Positions 18,295 to 27,574 of a DNA stretch of 64,000 nucleotides are shown here, piece after piece. The notes under the pieces are model-generated. The model saw only the letters and a program-made list of their open reading frames with translations, ran no database searches and had not been told where the DNA came from. The position numbers and the translations under genes were made by a program. Origin of the DNA: Streptomyces armeniacus (GTDB lineage: Bacteria > Actinomycetota > Actinomycetes > Streptomycetales > Streptomycetaceae). Numbering within the stretch: the stretch's first letter is position 1; every line of letters starts with the position of its first letter. The stretch is from contig NZ_CP031320.1 of the NCBI RefSeq assembly GCF_003355155.1, positions 3,649,367 through 3,713,366 on the forward strand. The letters are read 5' to 3'.

Positions 18295-18436
18295 GGCGGT
18301 CCACCTCCTGTCACTCGCGGTCGAAAAGGAACTCCGGATGCTTCATACCCCGGGACCCACCATGCGCAACGGATCATAACTATCCGTGCTTCAGCATGAC
18401 TTGGAGCATGGAGGCAGAGGAGGGGCGCATATTCGA

Positions 18437-18464
18437 TTCAAGCCAGTCGGCGACCCTCTACGCT
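18437..18464 (+). promoter_or_regulatory. Predicted promoter of a leaderless peptidase mRNA
   Basis: TTCAAG (18437-18442), a 16-bp spacer and TACGCT (18459-18464) end seven bases before the ATG at 18472. No ribosome-binding site is present. A transcript starting at the ATG, that is leaderless, is the simplest reading. Confidence 0.5.
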
Positions 18465-18471
18465 CGGCCAC

Positions 18472-20628
18472 ATGGCTATGACCTTCCCGCGGCAGTACGC
18501 GCGCACCAACCGGTTCACCCTCGGCGCCCCCCGTGCCTTCACCGTGGCCCCCGACGGCGGCCGCGTCGTCTTCCTGCGGTCACACAACGGCACTGACCGG
18601 GCGAACGGGCTGTGGGTGCGCGAGCTGCCGGACGGCAAGGAGTTCCCGGCGGCCGATCCCGGCGTGCTCCTCGAGGGCGCGGAGGAGGAGTTGCCCCCGG
18701 AGGAAAGGGCGCGGCGGGAGCGCAGCCGGGAGGGATCGGCCGGGATCGTCGCATATGCCACGGACAATGCCGTGGAGCTCGCCGCCTTCGCCCTGTCCGG
18801 CCGCCTGTTCGCCGCGGAGCTGCGCGCCGGCACCGCGCGCGAACTCCCCGCCGCGGGCGCCGTCGTGGACCCGCGCCCGTCCCCCGACGGCCGCCGCGTC
18901 GCGTACGTCACGGGCGGGGAACTGCGTACGGTCGCCTCCGACGGGAGCGCGGAGCAGGCCCTCGCGACACCCGAGTCGGACACGGTGACGTACGGCCTGG
19001 CGGAGTTCATCGCGGCCGAGGAGATGGGCCGGCACCGCGGCTACTGGTGGTCTCCGGACAGCGAACGGCTGCTGGTGGCCCGCTCCGACGACGCGCCCGT
19101 CACCCGCTGGTGGATCTCCGATCCCGCCAATCCCGACCGCGAGCCCACCGAGATCGCCTATCCGGCTGCCGGCACGGCGAACGCCGAGGTCACGCTGCAT
19201 CTCCTGGACGTGGACGGCGGGGGCCGGCTGGAGGTCACCTGGGACCGCGTGCGGTATCCGTACCTCGCCCGCGTCCACTGGTCCGCGTACGGTCCGCCGC
19301 TGCTCCTCGTGCAGGCCAGGGACCAGCGCAGCCAACTGTGCCTGACCGTCGACCCGGCGACGGGAGCCACTTCGCCGCTGCACGCGGAGGACGACCAGGT
19401 TTGGCTAGAACTCTTCGCTGGGGTTCCGGCCTGGACGCCGGACGGACGGCTGGTTCGCATCGAGGACGAGGCCGGCGCGCGTGTGCTGATGGCCGGCGAC
19501 CGGCTGCTGACCTCCGCGGCGCTGCACGTGCGCGCGGTGCTGGACATCGGCGAGGAGGACATCCTGTTCTCCGCCTCGCCGGGCGGTGACACCGGCCGCG
19601 CCGACCCGGGCGACATCGGGGTGTACCGCGCCTCGTTCCGCGGCAGCGGCGACAAGGGCGGCTGGGAGCGGCTGGCCACGGACGGCGTGCCGCACGTGGC
19701 GTCGGCCGTACGCGGCGGGGACACGGTCGTGCTCTCCTCCGCCTCCCTGGACCGTCCCGGCTCCCTGGTCAGCGTGCTGCGCCTGGCGGAGGACGGGCAG
19801 ACGGAGCCGCTGGGGACGATCGCGTCGTACGCCGAGGAGCCCGTGATCGGCGCGGCGCCCCGGCTGCTCCACGTCGGCAAGCGCGAGATCCCGGCGGCCG
19901 TCCTGCTGCCCACGGGCCACCGGGAAGGGGACGGCCCGCTGCCGGTGCTGATGGACCCGTACGGCGGCCCGCACGGCCAGCGCGTGGTGGCGGCGCACAA
20001 CGCGCACCTCACCTCGCAGTGGTTCGCCGACCAGGGCTTCGCGGTGCTCGTCGTGGACGGCCGCGGCACCCCCGGGTACTCGCCCGGCTGGGAGAAGGCC
20101 ATCTCGCGCGATCTCGCGGCGGTCAACCTCACCGACCAGATCGACGCCCTGCACGCGCTTGCGGAGACGTACCCGCTGGACCTGTCCCGCGTCGGCATCC
20201 GCGGCTGGTCGTACGGCGGCCTGCTGGCGGGGCTGGCCGTGCTGCGCCGCCCCGACGTGTTCCACGCGGGCGTCGTGGGCGCTCCCGTGACGGACCAGCG
20301 GCTCTACGACACGCACTACACCGAGCGCTATCTGGGCACGCCGCAGGACGACCCGGAGGCGTACGCCGCCAACTCCCTGATCACGGACCGGGGTCTGTCC
20401 GGCGCCGCCGACGAGTACCGCCCGATGATGCTCATCCACGGCCTCGCCGACGACAACGTGGTGGTCGCCCACACCCTGCGGCTGTCCTCCGCGCTGCTGG
20501 CCGCCGGGCGGCCGCACGAGGTGCTGCCGCTGTCCGGTGTGACGCACATGACGCCGCAGGAGGAGGTCGCGGAGAATCTGCTGCTGCTCCAGGTGGCGTT
20601 CCTGAAGCGGTCGCTGGGCGTGGTGTAG
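18472..20628 (+). CDS. S9-family serine peptidase (dipeptidyl peptidase IV/acylaminoacyl peptidase type)
   Basis: This protein has 718 residues. The N-terminal two-thirds is a DPP-IV-type beta-propeller and the C-terminal about 230 residues are the alpha/beta hydrolase domain. The catalytic triad is visible: Ser580 in GIRGWSYGGLLAGLA, Asp in HGLADDNVV (660-661) and His692 in GVTHM. There is no signal peptide, so it should act in the cytoplasm on short peptides. It converges with an oligopeptide importer, which suggests that imported peptides may be substrates. ATG at 18472 lacks a Shine-Dalgarno sequence (see promoter entry). Confidence 0.92.
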   Translation: MAMTFPRQYARTNRFTLGAPRAFTVAPDGGRVVFLRSHNGTDRANGLWVRELPDGKEFPAADPGVLLEGAEEELPPEERARRERSREGSAGIVAYATDNAVELAAFALSGRLFAAELRAGTARELPAAGAVVDPRPSPDGRRVAYVTGGELRTVASDGSAEQALATPESDTVTYGLAEFIAAEEMGRHRGYWWSPDSERLLVARSDDAPVTRWWISDPANPDREPTEIAYPAAGTANAEVTLHLLDVDGGGRLEVTWDRVRYPYLARVHWSAYGPPLLLVQARDQRSQLCLTVDPATGATSPLHAEDDQVWLELFAGVPAWTPDGRLVRIEDEAGARVLMAGDRLLTSAALHVRAVLDIGEEDILFSASPGGDTGRADPGDIGVYRASFRGSGDKGGWERLATDGVPHVASAVRGGDTVVLSSASLDRPGSLVSVLRLAEDGQTEPLGTIASYAEEPVIGAAPRLLHVGKREIPAAVLLPTGHREGDGPLPVLMDPYGGPHGQRVVAAHNAHLTSQWFADQGFAVLVVDGRGTPGYSPGWEKAISRDLAAVNLTDQIDALHALAETYPLDLSRVGIRGWSYGGLLAGLAVLRRPDVFHAGVVGAPVTDQRLYDTHYTERYLGTPQDDPEAYAANSLITDRGLSGAADEYRPMMLIHGLADDNVVVAHTLRLSSALLAAGRPHEVLPLSGVTHMTPQEEVAENLLLLQVAFLKRSLGVV

Positions 20629-20668
20629 GCGGTACGGGCGGCGGGCTTACGGGCCGTTGGACACCCGC

Positions 20669-20726
20669 GAGCCCGTACGCGGCACACGCGCGTACGGGCT
20701 CACCGGCCCAGGCCCGTGGCCTGGGC
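20669..20726. terminator. Double hairpin between S9 peptidase and peptide-importer operon
   Basis: Two perfect stems lie between the convergent genes: 13 bp (GAGCCCGTACGCG 20669-20681 / 20689-20701) and 9 bp (GCCCAGGCC 20706-20714 / 20718-20726). Confidence 0.8.
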
Positions 20727-20733
20727 GCCCCGT

Positions 20734-21930
20734 TCAGTCGTCCTTGTCGGCCTTCTCAGCCTTGTCGGCCTTGTCGGTCTTGCCGCCCTTCGCGGCCTTC
20801 TCCGTCTCCGCGTCGTGCGCACCCTCCAGCGAGGCCAGCGCCTCGTCGAGGATGACGTCCTTGCCGCGGCTGACGATGGTGCCCTCCTCCGGGAAGTGGC
20901 AGGCCGTGAGATGGCCGCTCGCGTTGCCGCCGATCTGGACCAGCGGCGGCACGTCGCTCGCGCACTTGTCCTGCGCCTTCCAGCAGCGCGTGCGGAACCG
21001 GCAGCCGGAGGGCGGGTTGACCGGCGAGGGCACGTCGCCGGCGAGCCGGATGCGCTCGCGCCCGGCGTTGTCCGCCACGTCCTCGTCGAGCGACGCCTCC
21101 GGTACGGCGGACAGCAGCGCGTGCGTGTACGGGTGCCGCGGCCGCGTGTAGATGTCCTCGCGGTCGCCCACCTCGACGATCTTCCCGAGGTACATCACCG
21201 CGACCCGCTGCGAGAAGTGCCGTACGACGGCCAGGTCGTGCGCGATGAAGAGGAACGCGATCCCCATGTTCCGCTGCACTTCCTGCAGCAGGTTGACGAC
21301 CTGCGCCTGGATCGACACGTCCAGGGCGGACACCGGCTCGTCCGCGATGATCAGCTTCGGCTCGAGCGCGAGGGCCCGTGCCACGCCGATGCGCTGCCGC
21401 TGGCCGCCGGAGAACTCGTGCGGAAAGCGGTTGTAGTGCTCAGGGTTGAGCCCGACGGTCTCCAGCAGCTCGCGGATCTTCTTCTCGCGCCCGCCGGGCG
21501 GGTTGATGCCGTTGACCTCCATCGGCCCGCCGACGATCGTGCCGACGGTCTGCCGCGGATTGAGCGACGAGTACGGGTCCTGGAAGATCATCTGGATCTC
21601 GGACCTGATCGGCGCCAGCTCACGCCGCTTGGCGTGGGTGATGTCCTGCCCGCGGTACGTGATCTTCCCGCCGGTCGGCTCCAGCAGCCGGGTGAGCAGC
21701 CGCCCGGTGGTCGACTTGCCGCAGCCGGACTCCCCCACCAGCCCGAAGCTCTCGCCCGCGTGCACGTTGAGGTCGATCCCGTCGACGGCCTGTACGGCGC
21801 CGACGGTCCGCTTGATGGGGAAGCCGCCCTTGATCGGGAAGTGCTTGGTCAGTCCCTCGGCCTCCATCAGAGGCTCGCCGGTGCGCGGCGCGGCGCTCTC
21901 CGACTTGGTCAGGGTGAGTTCGTCACTCAT
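20734..21930 (-). CDS. Oligopeptide ABC transporter ATPase (OppF/DppF type)
   Basis: This 398-residue ABC ATPase carries Walker A GESGCGKST, Q-loop FQDPYSSLNP, signature FSGGQRQR, Walker B LIIADEP with DVSIQAQV, and the H-loop AHDL. The C-terminal Opp/Dpp extension contains conserved cysteines (GCRFRTRC...C...C), typical of peptide importers and in some cases an Fe-S site. A 45-residue Ala/Lys/Asp-rich tail follows. It is the last gene of the five-gene leftward operon and, with the neighbouring ATPase, should form the heterodimer driving uptake. Confidence 0.93.
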   Translation of the reverse strand: MSDELTLTKSESAAPRTGEPLMEAEGLTKHFPIKGGFPIKRTVGAVQAVDGIDLNVHAGESFGLVGESGCGKSTTGRLLTRLLEPTGGKITYRGQDITHAKRRELAPIRSEIQMIFQDPYSSLNPRQTVGTIVGGPMEVNGINPPGGREKKIRELLETVGLNPEHYNRFPHEFSGGQRQRIGVARALALEPKLIIADEPVSALDVSIQAQVVNLLQEVQRNMGIAFLFIAHDLAVVRHFSQRVAVMYLGKIVEVGDREDIYTRPRHPYTHALLSAVPEASLDEDVADNAGRERIRLAGDVPSPVNPPSGCRFRTRCWKAQDKCASDVPPLVQIGGNASGHLTACHFPEEGTIVSRGKDVILDEALASLEGAHDAETEKAAKGGKTDKADKAEKADKDD

Positions 21931-21942
21931 GTCTCGTTCTCC

Positions 21943-23007
21943 CTAGCCCAGCCGGGGCTTGATCTGCTCGACGAAGAAGGTCCGCTTCTGCTCGGCCGTC
22001 AGGTGACAGGCCGCTCCCCGTCCGGCGGGCAGTTCCGGACGTTCGCTCTTGCAGGAGTGCTCGCCGGACACCTTGTCGACGAAGTCGCAGCGCGGGTGGA
22101 AGGGGCAGCCGGGCGGCGGGTTCAGCAGGCTGGGCGGCGTGCCCTCGATCGGCTGCAGTTCCTCGTCCACGTTCGAGGAGATCCTCGGCATGGAGCTCAG
22201 CAGGCCCCAGGTGTACGGGTGCTGGGGCGCCGTGAGGACCTCCCGGGTGGTGCCGCGCTCGACGGCGCGGCCCGCGTACATCACCAGGATGTCGTCGGAG
22301 ACGTTCGCGATCACGCCCAGGTCGTGCGTGATGAAGACGATCGCCGAACCGAACTCCTGCTGCAGGTCCTTGAGCAGGTCGAGGATCTGCGCCTGCACGG
22401 TCACGTCGAGCGCGGTGGTCGGCTCGTCCGCGATGAGCAGGTCGGGGTTGCAGACGAGCGCCATGGCGATCATGGCGCGCTGCCGCATGCCGCCGCTGAA
22501 CTGGTGCGGGTAGTCGTTGACGCGCAGCTTCGGGTTCGGGATGCCGACCTTCTCCAGCATCTCGATCGCCCGCAGGTGCGCTTCGCGCTTGGAGGCGCCC
22601 ATGTGCTTGCGGTACGGCTCCCCGATCTGGCGGCCGATCGTGTAGAAGGGCGACAGGGCCGTCAGCGGGTCCTGGAAGATCATCGCCATCTTGTTGCCGC
22701 GGAGCCGCTCCAGCGTCTTCTCGCGCGCGCCGGTGAGCTCCTCACCGTCGAGCAGGATCTCCCCGGTGATCTCCGTGCGCTCCGGGTTGTGCAGCCCGAG
22801 CACGGTCATGTTGGTCACGGACTTGCCGGAGCCCGACTCGCCGACGATGCCGAGGGTGCTGCCGCGCTCGAGGTCGAACGAGAGCCCGTCCACCGCCTTG
22901 ACGATGCCGTCCTCGGTGGAGAACCGGACGTGCAGGTCGCGTACCGACAGGAAGGCGTCCGACCCGGTCGGGGACGGTGCGTCCTCGGTCTTGGTGATTG
23001 TGGTCAC
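21943..23007 (-). CDS. Oligopeptide ABC transporter ATPase (OppD/DppD type)
   Basis: This 354-residue ABC ATPase has Walker [27 protein letters not shown], signature [15 protein letters not shown], Walker [19 protein letters not shown] and THDL. The SGGMRQR form and the PFHPRC...C cysteine segment near the end are typical of OppD. GTG at 23007. It lies 12 bases before the OppF-type gene and 11 after the permease, so the three are clearly co-transcribed. Confidence 0.93.
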   Translation of the reverse strand: MTTITKTEDAPSPTGSDAFLSVRDLHVRFSTEDGIVKAVDGLSFDLERGSTLGIVGESGSGKSVTNMTVLGLHNPERTEITGEILLDGEELTGAREKTLERLRGNKMAMIFQDPLTALSPFYTIGRQIGEPYRKHMGASKREAHLRAIEMLEKVGIPNPKLRVNDYPHQFSGGMRQRAMIAMALVCNPDLLIADEPTTALDVTVQAQILDLLKDLQQEFGSAIVFITHDLGVIANVSDDILVMYAGRAVERGTTREVLTAPQHPYTWGLLSSMPRISSNVDEELQPIEGTPPSLLNPPPGCPFHPRCDFVDKVSGEHSCKSERPELPAGRGAACHLTAEQKRTFFVEQIKPRLG

Positions 23008-23018
23008 GGGTCGATCTC

Positions 23019-23996
23019 CTAGGACAGCCGCACACGCGGATCGATGAAGGCGTACAAGGCGTCCACGACGATGTTGCAGATCAGGATGAAGGCGGCACCG
23101 ACCAGCATCACGCCCATCGTCATCGGCAGGTCCTTGTCGATGACGGAGTCCACCGCGAGCCGGCCCAGGCCGGCGAGGCTGAAGGTGAACTCGGTGACGA
23201 CGGCGCCGCTGAGCAGCGAGCCGAGGTCGACGCCGATGATCGTGACGATGGGGATCAGGGAGCCGCGCCAGGCGTAGCGGAAGAAGACGTACTTCCGTGA
23301 CATGCCCTTGGCCTTGGCCGTGCGGACATGGTCTTCCTGCAGCTGCTCGATCATCGTCGACCGGGACATACGTGTGTAGTTCGCGGTGAAGATGAGCGAC
23401 ATCACGAACCAGGGAATGAGCAGGCCGGACGCCCAGGCGACGGGATTCTCGGAGATCGGCTCGTACTTCGGCGCGGTGAGCCAGCCGGTGTTGTAGACGA
23501 GCAGTCCCAGCACGATCGGGCCCAGGAAGTAGATCTGCATGGAGCTGAAGACCAGGGAGGCGGAGCTGACCGTCTTGTCGATCAGCGTGCCCTTCTTGCG
23601 CGCGGCGATCATGCCGAGGCTGATGCCGACGGTCAGGAAGATGAGCAGGCCGCCGACGGTCAGCGAAACGGTGAGCGGGAGACGGTCCATGATGGTGTCC
23701 CAGATGTTCCGCTCACTGTCGAACGAGACGCCGAAGCAGGGTGCGTCGCAGTGTCCGACGGCGAAGTCACGGCCGGCGACGATTCCCTTCATGAATTCCC
23801 AGTACTGCATGGGAACGGGATCGTTGAGCCCCATCTGCTCGCGAATGACCTTGAGGTTGCCCTCGGTGCAGTTGCGGCCGCACGAGAGCATCGCCGGGTC
23901 CTGCGGAATGGCGAAGAACAAGAAGAACGTGAATGCGCTGATCAGGATCAGGATGACGATTGCGCCGAGCAACCGGCGACTCAGATATTTCAACAT
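23019..23996 (-). CDS. Oligopeptide ABC transporter permease (OppB/DppB type)
   Basis: This 325-residue permease has six membrane segments. The first is typical (YLSRRLLGAIVILILISAFT), and there is an extracellular loop of about 75 residues with four cysteines. The EAA-type cytoplasmic loop is seen as EDHVRTAKAKGMSRK, which docks with the ATPases. It follows the binding-protein gene across a 116-base gap containing a 17-bp hairpin, so its transcript level may be lower than that of the binding protein. Confidence 0.92.
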   Translation of the reverse strand: MLKYLSRRLLGAIVILILISAFTFFLFFAIPQDPAMLSCGRNCTEGNLKVIREQMGLNDPVPMQYWEFMKGIVAGRDFAVGHCDAPCFGVSFDSERNIWDTIMDRLPLTVSLTVGGLLIFLTVGISLGMIAARKKGTLIDKTVSSASLVFSSMQIYFLGPIVLGLLVYNTGWLTAPKYEPISENPVAWASGLLIPWFVMSLIFTANYTRMSRSTMIEQLQEDHVRTAKAKGMSRKYVFFRYAWRGSLIPIVTIIGVDLGSLLSGAVVTEFTFSLAGLGRLAVDSVIDKDLPMTMGVMLVGAAFILICNIVVDALYAFIDPRVRLS

Positions 23997-24056
23997 AGGG
24001 GTTCGCTGCTCTCAGCACGGCTGCTTCGACGGGAGAGGACGGTGGCTCCGAACCGG

Positions 24057-24094
24057 CCCCGGAGGTGCGCGCCGTCCGGCGCGCACCTCCGGGG
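24057..24094 (-). terminator. 17-bp hairpin inside the importer operon
   Basis: The perfect stem, starting CCCCGGAGGTGCGCGCC (24057-24073) with its complement at 24078-24094, lies between the binding protein and the next permease. It probably acts as an attenuator or 3'-end stabiliser rather than a full stop, because the downstream genes belong to the same system. Confidence 0.7.
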
Positions 24095-24112
24095 AACCCG
24101 GCAATGAACCGC

Positions 24113-25912
24113 TTACTTCTTCAGGAACAGGCGCGTGACGTCGATGTAGCTCCGCTCCGTGCTGTACCTGGCACCGCCGATGTTCGAACCGTAGATCTGC
24201 AGCTGCTTCGTGTAGTACAGCGGAGCGGCCGGGTTGACCTTCTCCACGATGTACTTGTGCAGCTTCGTCCACTCCGGTGTCGCCTTCGCCGGGTCCTGGA
24301 TCTTCAGGATGCGGTCGATCTCGGCGTTCACGTGCTTGTCGTTGATGTGCGAGTAGTTCGAGGCACCGTCCGCGATCTGGTCACCGTCGTACGACGGCGG
24401 GATCACGGTCGACGGAGTCGGGAAGTCCTGGCCCCAGCCCGTCATGTAGAGGTCGAAGCCGTTCTTGACCTTGCCCATCTGCTCGTACCAGGTGGCCTGG
24501 TCGACGTCCTTCTTCTGGATGTCGAAGCCGATGTCCTCGAGGGCCTTGGTGATGATCTCGGCCTGCTTCTGGCGCTGCGGGACGTTGGCGTACGCGTAGA
24601 CGAGCTTGGTGCCCTCCTTCACGCCCGCTTCCTTGAGCAGCTCCTTCGCCTTCTCCTTGTCCCCGTTCGGCTTCTTGAGCTTGCCGTACGGGTCGTAGCC
24701 CTTCTCGTAGCCCGGCAGGGTCGGCGCGAGCAGACCGCCGGCGGGCTCACCCGCGTACGTGCCGCCGTCCGGAACCAGGATCTGCTTGTTCGGCAGGGCG
24801 TACGTGATCGCGTCGCGGACACGCTTGTCCTTGATGCGGTCCATGTTCATGTTCAGCTGCCACACGTAGGGCTGGTAGCCCTTGATGGTGCGGTTGTCGG
24901 CCTCGGTGATGACCTTCTTCACCTTGCTCGAGTCCACCGAACCGCTGAACTGCGTGGCGTTCTTGCCCTCACCGCGGTCGGAGAGGATGCGCTCGGTCTG
25001 GTCGGCGCGGCTGTGGTTGAACGTGATGTGCCAGCCGTCCGGGTACTGGTGCCGCTTCGGGTCCGTCTTCGGGTCCCACTGGTCGTTCCGCACCAGCTTC
25101 AGCACCTTGCCGGGGTTGAACTCGGAGATCTTGTACGGACCGAGGGCGACGAGGCCCTTGCCCTGGTCGTACTTCTCCTTGGTGTCGTCGTCCTTCGGCA
25201 CGATGGAGTAGCCGGCCATCGCGAGCGCCTGCGGCGCGTCGGGCTGCGACTCCTTGAAGTGGAAGACGACCGTCTTGTCGTCCGGCGTCTCCAGGACGCT
25301 GTCGGGCAGGTGCTTGCCCTTGTACGGACCGTCCGGGAGCGCCTTGCGGTACGAGGCGCCGCTGCCGGAGAGCCACTGCTGGATGTACAGCGGTCCGTCG
25401 GTGATGACCTCGGAGTACAGCCGCTCGATGGTGTGCCGGACGTCCGCGGAGGTGATCTCGTCGCCCTCCTGGTCCTTCACGCCGTCCTTGAGCGTGTACG
25501 TCCAGGTCTTGCCGCCGTCGGACTTCTTGCCCGCGTCGGTGGCGAGGTCGCCGACGACGCTGGTCTTGCCGTTGCCGTCTTCCTTGAACGTGGTCAGGCC
25601 GCGGTGGATGAGTCCGGCGAGCTGGCCGGCGTCGCTGACGTAGATCTCGCCCGGGTCCAGGTGGGAGAAGTCGTCCTCCTGGTAGGACCGGATCGTGCCG
25701 CCCTTCTTGGCTCCCTTGACCTCCTCGGCCGGGCCCTTCGAGGCCGCGGCGTCCAGGTACTCGACGGCCTGCGACTGGGACTTCGCGTCCTTCTGCGAGT
25801 TGGACTTGTCCTTGCCGCCGCTGCTGCCGTCACTGCAGCCGGCGAGCACCAGCGAGCCGGCCGCGAGGGCGATGACTGCCCCGCGCGCTCTGTGCGATCG
25901 AATGGAGTTCAT
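24113..25912 (-). CDS. Oligopeptide-binding lipoprotein (OppA/DppA type)
   Basis: This 599-residue, family 5 extracellular solute-binding protein delivers peptides to the permeases. The signal sequence and lipobox (SLVLAGCS, Cys26 lipidated) are followed by a Ser/Lys/Asp linker. The mature part has the class features: GGTIRSYQEDDFSHLDPGEI, WTYTLKDGVKDQEGDEITSADV and LGPYKISEF. The internal helix ERILSDRGEGKNATQ and late WGQDFPTPSTVIPPSYDG also fit. The size agrees with what I recall of BldKB (about 600), and the operon order permease-binding protein-permease-ATPase-ATPase is that of BldK, but orthology is not proven here. Confidence 0.92.
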   Translation of the reverse strand: MNSIRSHRARGAVIALAAGSLVLAGCSDGSSGGKDKSNSQKDAKSQSQAVEYLDAAASKGPAEEVKGAKKGGTIRSYQEDDFSHLDPGEIYVSDAGQLAGLIHRGLTTFKEDGNGKTSVVGDLATDAGKKSDGGKTWTYTLKDGVKDQEGDEITSADVRHTIERLYSEVITDGPLYIQQWLSGSGASYRKALPDGPYKGKHLPDSVLETPDDKTVVFHFKESQPDAPQALAMAGYSIVPKDDDTKEKYDQGKGLVALGPYKISEFNPGKVLKLVRNDQWDPKTDPKRHQYPDGWHITFNHSRADQTERILSDRGEGKNATQFSGSVDSSKVKKVITEADNRTIKGYQPYVWQLNMNMDRIKDKRVRDAITYALPNKQILVPDGGTYAGEPAGGLLAPTLPGYEKGYDPYGKLKKPNGDKEKAKELLKEAGVKEGTKLVYAYANVPQRQKQAEIITKALEDIGFDIQKKDVDQATWYEQMGKVKNGFDLYMTGWGQDFPTPSTVIPPSYDGDQIADGASNYSHINDKHVNAEIDRILKIQDPAKATPEWTKLHKYIVEKVNPAAPLYYTKQLQIYGSNIGGARYSTERSYIDVTRLFLKK

Positions 25913-26010
25913 GATGGGGAATGCACCTGCCTGTCAGTTGGGATCCGTCTGCTGCCCTGTAGCCCTCCGGTGACCCGGCGCAGGGGTGGCAGCCCCCCTC
26001 GGGTGGACGA

Positions 26011-27060
26011 TCAACGTCCGGACTTGGGGTCGAAGGCGTCCCGCACGGAGTCGCCGAGAAGGTTGAAGGCCACAACGAAGATCACCATGGCCACACCGGG
26101 GAAGAACATGTACGTCGGGTCGTCCTCGTAGATCGTTCCGGCGATCGCGAACATCCGGCCCCAGTCGGGGGTCGGCTCCACGTAGCCGACGCCGATGAAC
26201 GACAGGAACGCCACGCTCAGGATCGCGCCCGGCAGCATGTACGTGCCCTGCACCAGGACCGGCGTGAAGATGTTCGGCAGCAGCTCCTTGCGGATGATCC
26301 GCCAGGGCGAGGCGCCGGTGACCTTCGCGGCCTCGACGAACTCGCGCTCCCGCAGCGTGAGCACCTGGCTGCGGACGAGGCGCGCCATGCCCATCCAGCC
26401 GAGGAACCAGAGCACCGTGATCATCGCGATGGCCCGCAGATAAGTGGGCGTCTCCTCCGCCGGGTCGACGAAGACCGCGGTCACGATCGGCATCGTCGCG
26501 ATGAAGAACAGCTGGCTCGGGAAGGACATCAGGAAGTCGGTGACGCGGCCGAGCCAGTAGTCGACCTTGCCGCCGAAGTAGCCGCCGACGAGGCCGATGA
26601 GGACACCGGTGATGACCATCAGGATGGTCACGACGACGGCGGTGAACAGCGAGGTCCGGATGCCGTAGATGAGCTGCATGAACACGTCGCGGCCCAGCTC
26701 GGGCTCGATCCCGAACCAGTGGTCCCCGGACATGCCGCCGTTCGGGGCGATCGGGAACCCGAAGTCGTCCAGCAGGGCGTTGTCCTGGCCGTACAGGGTG
26801 TACGGGTCCTTGCCGTAGATCTTGGAAATCAGCGGTGCCGCGGCCGCGACCACGAAGAAGAAAAGCACTACACAAGCTGAGATCACGCCGGTACGGTCGC
26901 GCTTGAAGCGCAGCCACATCAGCTGGCCGGGGGACCGGCCGACGAGCGCGCCGGGCTTGCCGGGCTTCTCCGGCTTCCCTTTCGGCTCTGTACTCAGGCT
27001 CTCCGTGTCGGGACCTGGGGTATCGGCCCCGGCCTTCACAGCCTGGGATGGATTCGTCAT
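26011..27060 (-). CDS. Oligopeptide ABC transporter permease (OppC/DppC type)
   Basis: This 349-residue permease has a 45-residue Pro/Lys/Gly-rich cytoplasmic N-terminus. The first membrane segment is GVISACVVLFFFVVAAAAPL, the extracellular loop contains the OppC-type HWFGIEPELGRDVF, and five more segments follow. The EAA loop is EREFVEAAKVTGASPWRIIR. It is first in the five-gene operon, an unusual order in which the permease precedes the binding protein. The start ATG at 27060 follows a regulatory region of about 500 bases. Confidence 0.92.
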   Translation of the reverse strand: MTNPSQAVKAGADTPGPDTESLSTEPKGKPEKPGKPGALVGRSPGQLMWLRFKRDRTGVISACVVLFFFVVAAAAPLISKIYGKDPYTLYGQDNALLDDFGFPIAPNGGMSGDHWFGIEPELGRDVFMQLIYGIRTSLFTAVVVTILMVITGVLIGLVGGYFGGKVDYWLGRVTDFLMSFPSQLFFIATMPIVTAVFVDPAEETPTYLRAIAMITVLWFLGWMGMARLVRSQVLTLREREFVEAAKVTGASPWRIIRKELLPNIFTPVLVQGTYMLPGAILSVAFLSFIGVGYVEPTPDWGRMFAIAGTIYEDDPTYMFFPGVAMVIFVVAFNLLGDSVRDAFDPKSGR

Positions 27061-27574
27061 CGCGTTTGTGCCCCCGCGCTCGTGGTGCTCGCCGGACCCG
27101 TTCAGATGGCACCGGGGTGTGCCGTGGGTTGAGCGGACTTTTGCAAGTGAATAAGTACGCAGTCAAGGGGTGTTGGCCCCGGTGCCGAGACCTGACACGC
27201 ATCTTGAGCGAAGATTTTGCAGATTGAGGTGCCAGCGTGCTTGACACGGCACCCAAGTAGGGGACATAAGCGGACATTTATTCGGCAAGCGCCTTAACGC
27301 ACTTGCAACACAGTCGACGTGACACCGATATACGGACGTTGGACTCTGAACTCCGTACGGGGAAGACCTGCCACATCCCGGATTCGCAACCTTCGCCCGG
27401 GGGGCTTGCTGGAGCGCGTGTGACGCGTGTAGACCTAGGGTAGACCCTGCGGCGCCGGGGTAGGGCTTGAAGGGCCGGAGAAGACGGCGGCCCGAGAGCC
27501 CGGAGCCGGCCGCGAGTCCGGCTGCGAGTCCAGCTGGGTTCCCGCCAACGGGCCGGACATGGGGGGCAGTACGG
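27061..27574. promoter_or_regulatory. 514-bp divergent intergenic region, lower in GC
   Basis: No gene is visible. The region between the importer operon and a divergent membrane protein is less GC-rich than its surroundings, especially 27130-27330. Leftward, TTGACT (27166-27161), 18 bp and AAAAGT (27142-27137) form a possible importer promoter about 75 bases before its ATG. The long AT-richer stretch further upstream could hold activator or repressor sites for a developmental transporter; no clear palindrome was identified. Confidence 0.45.
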
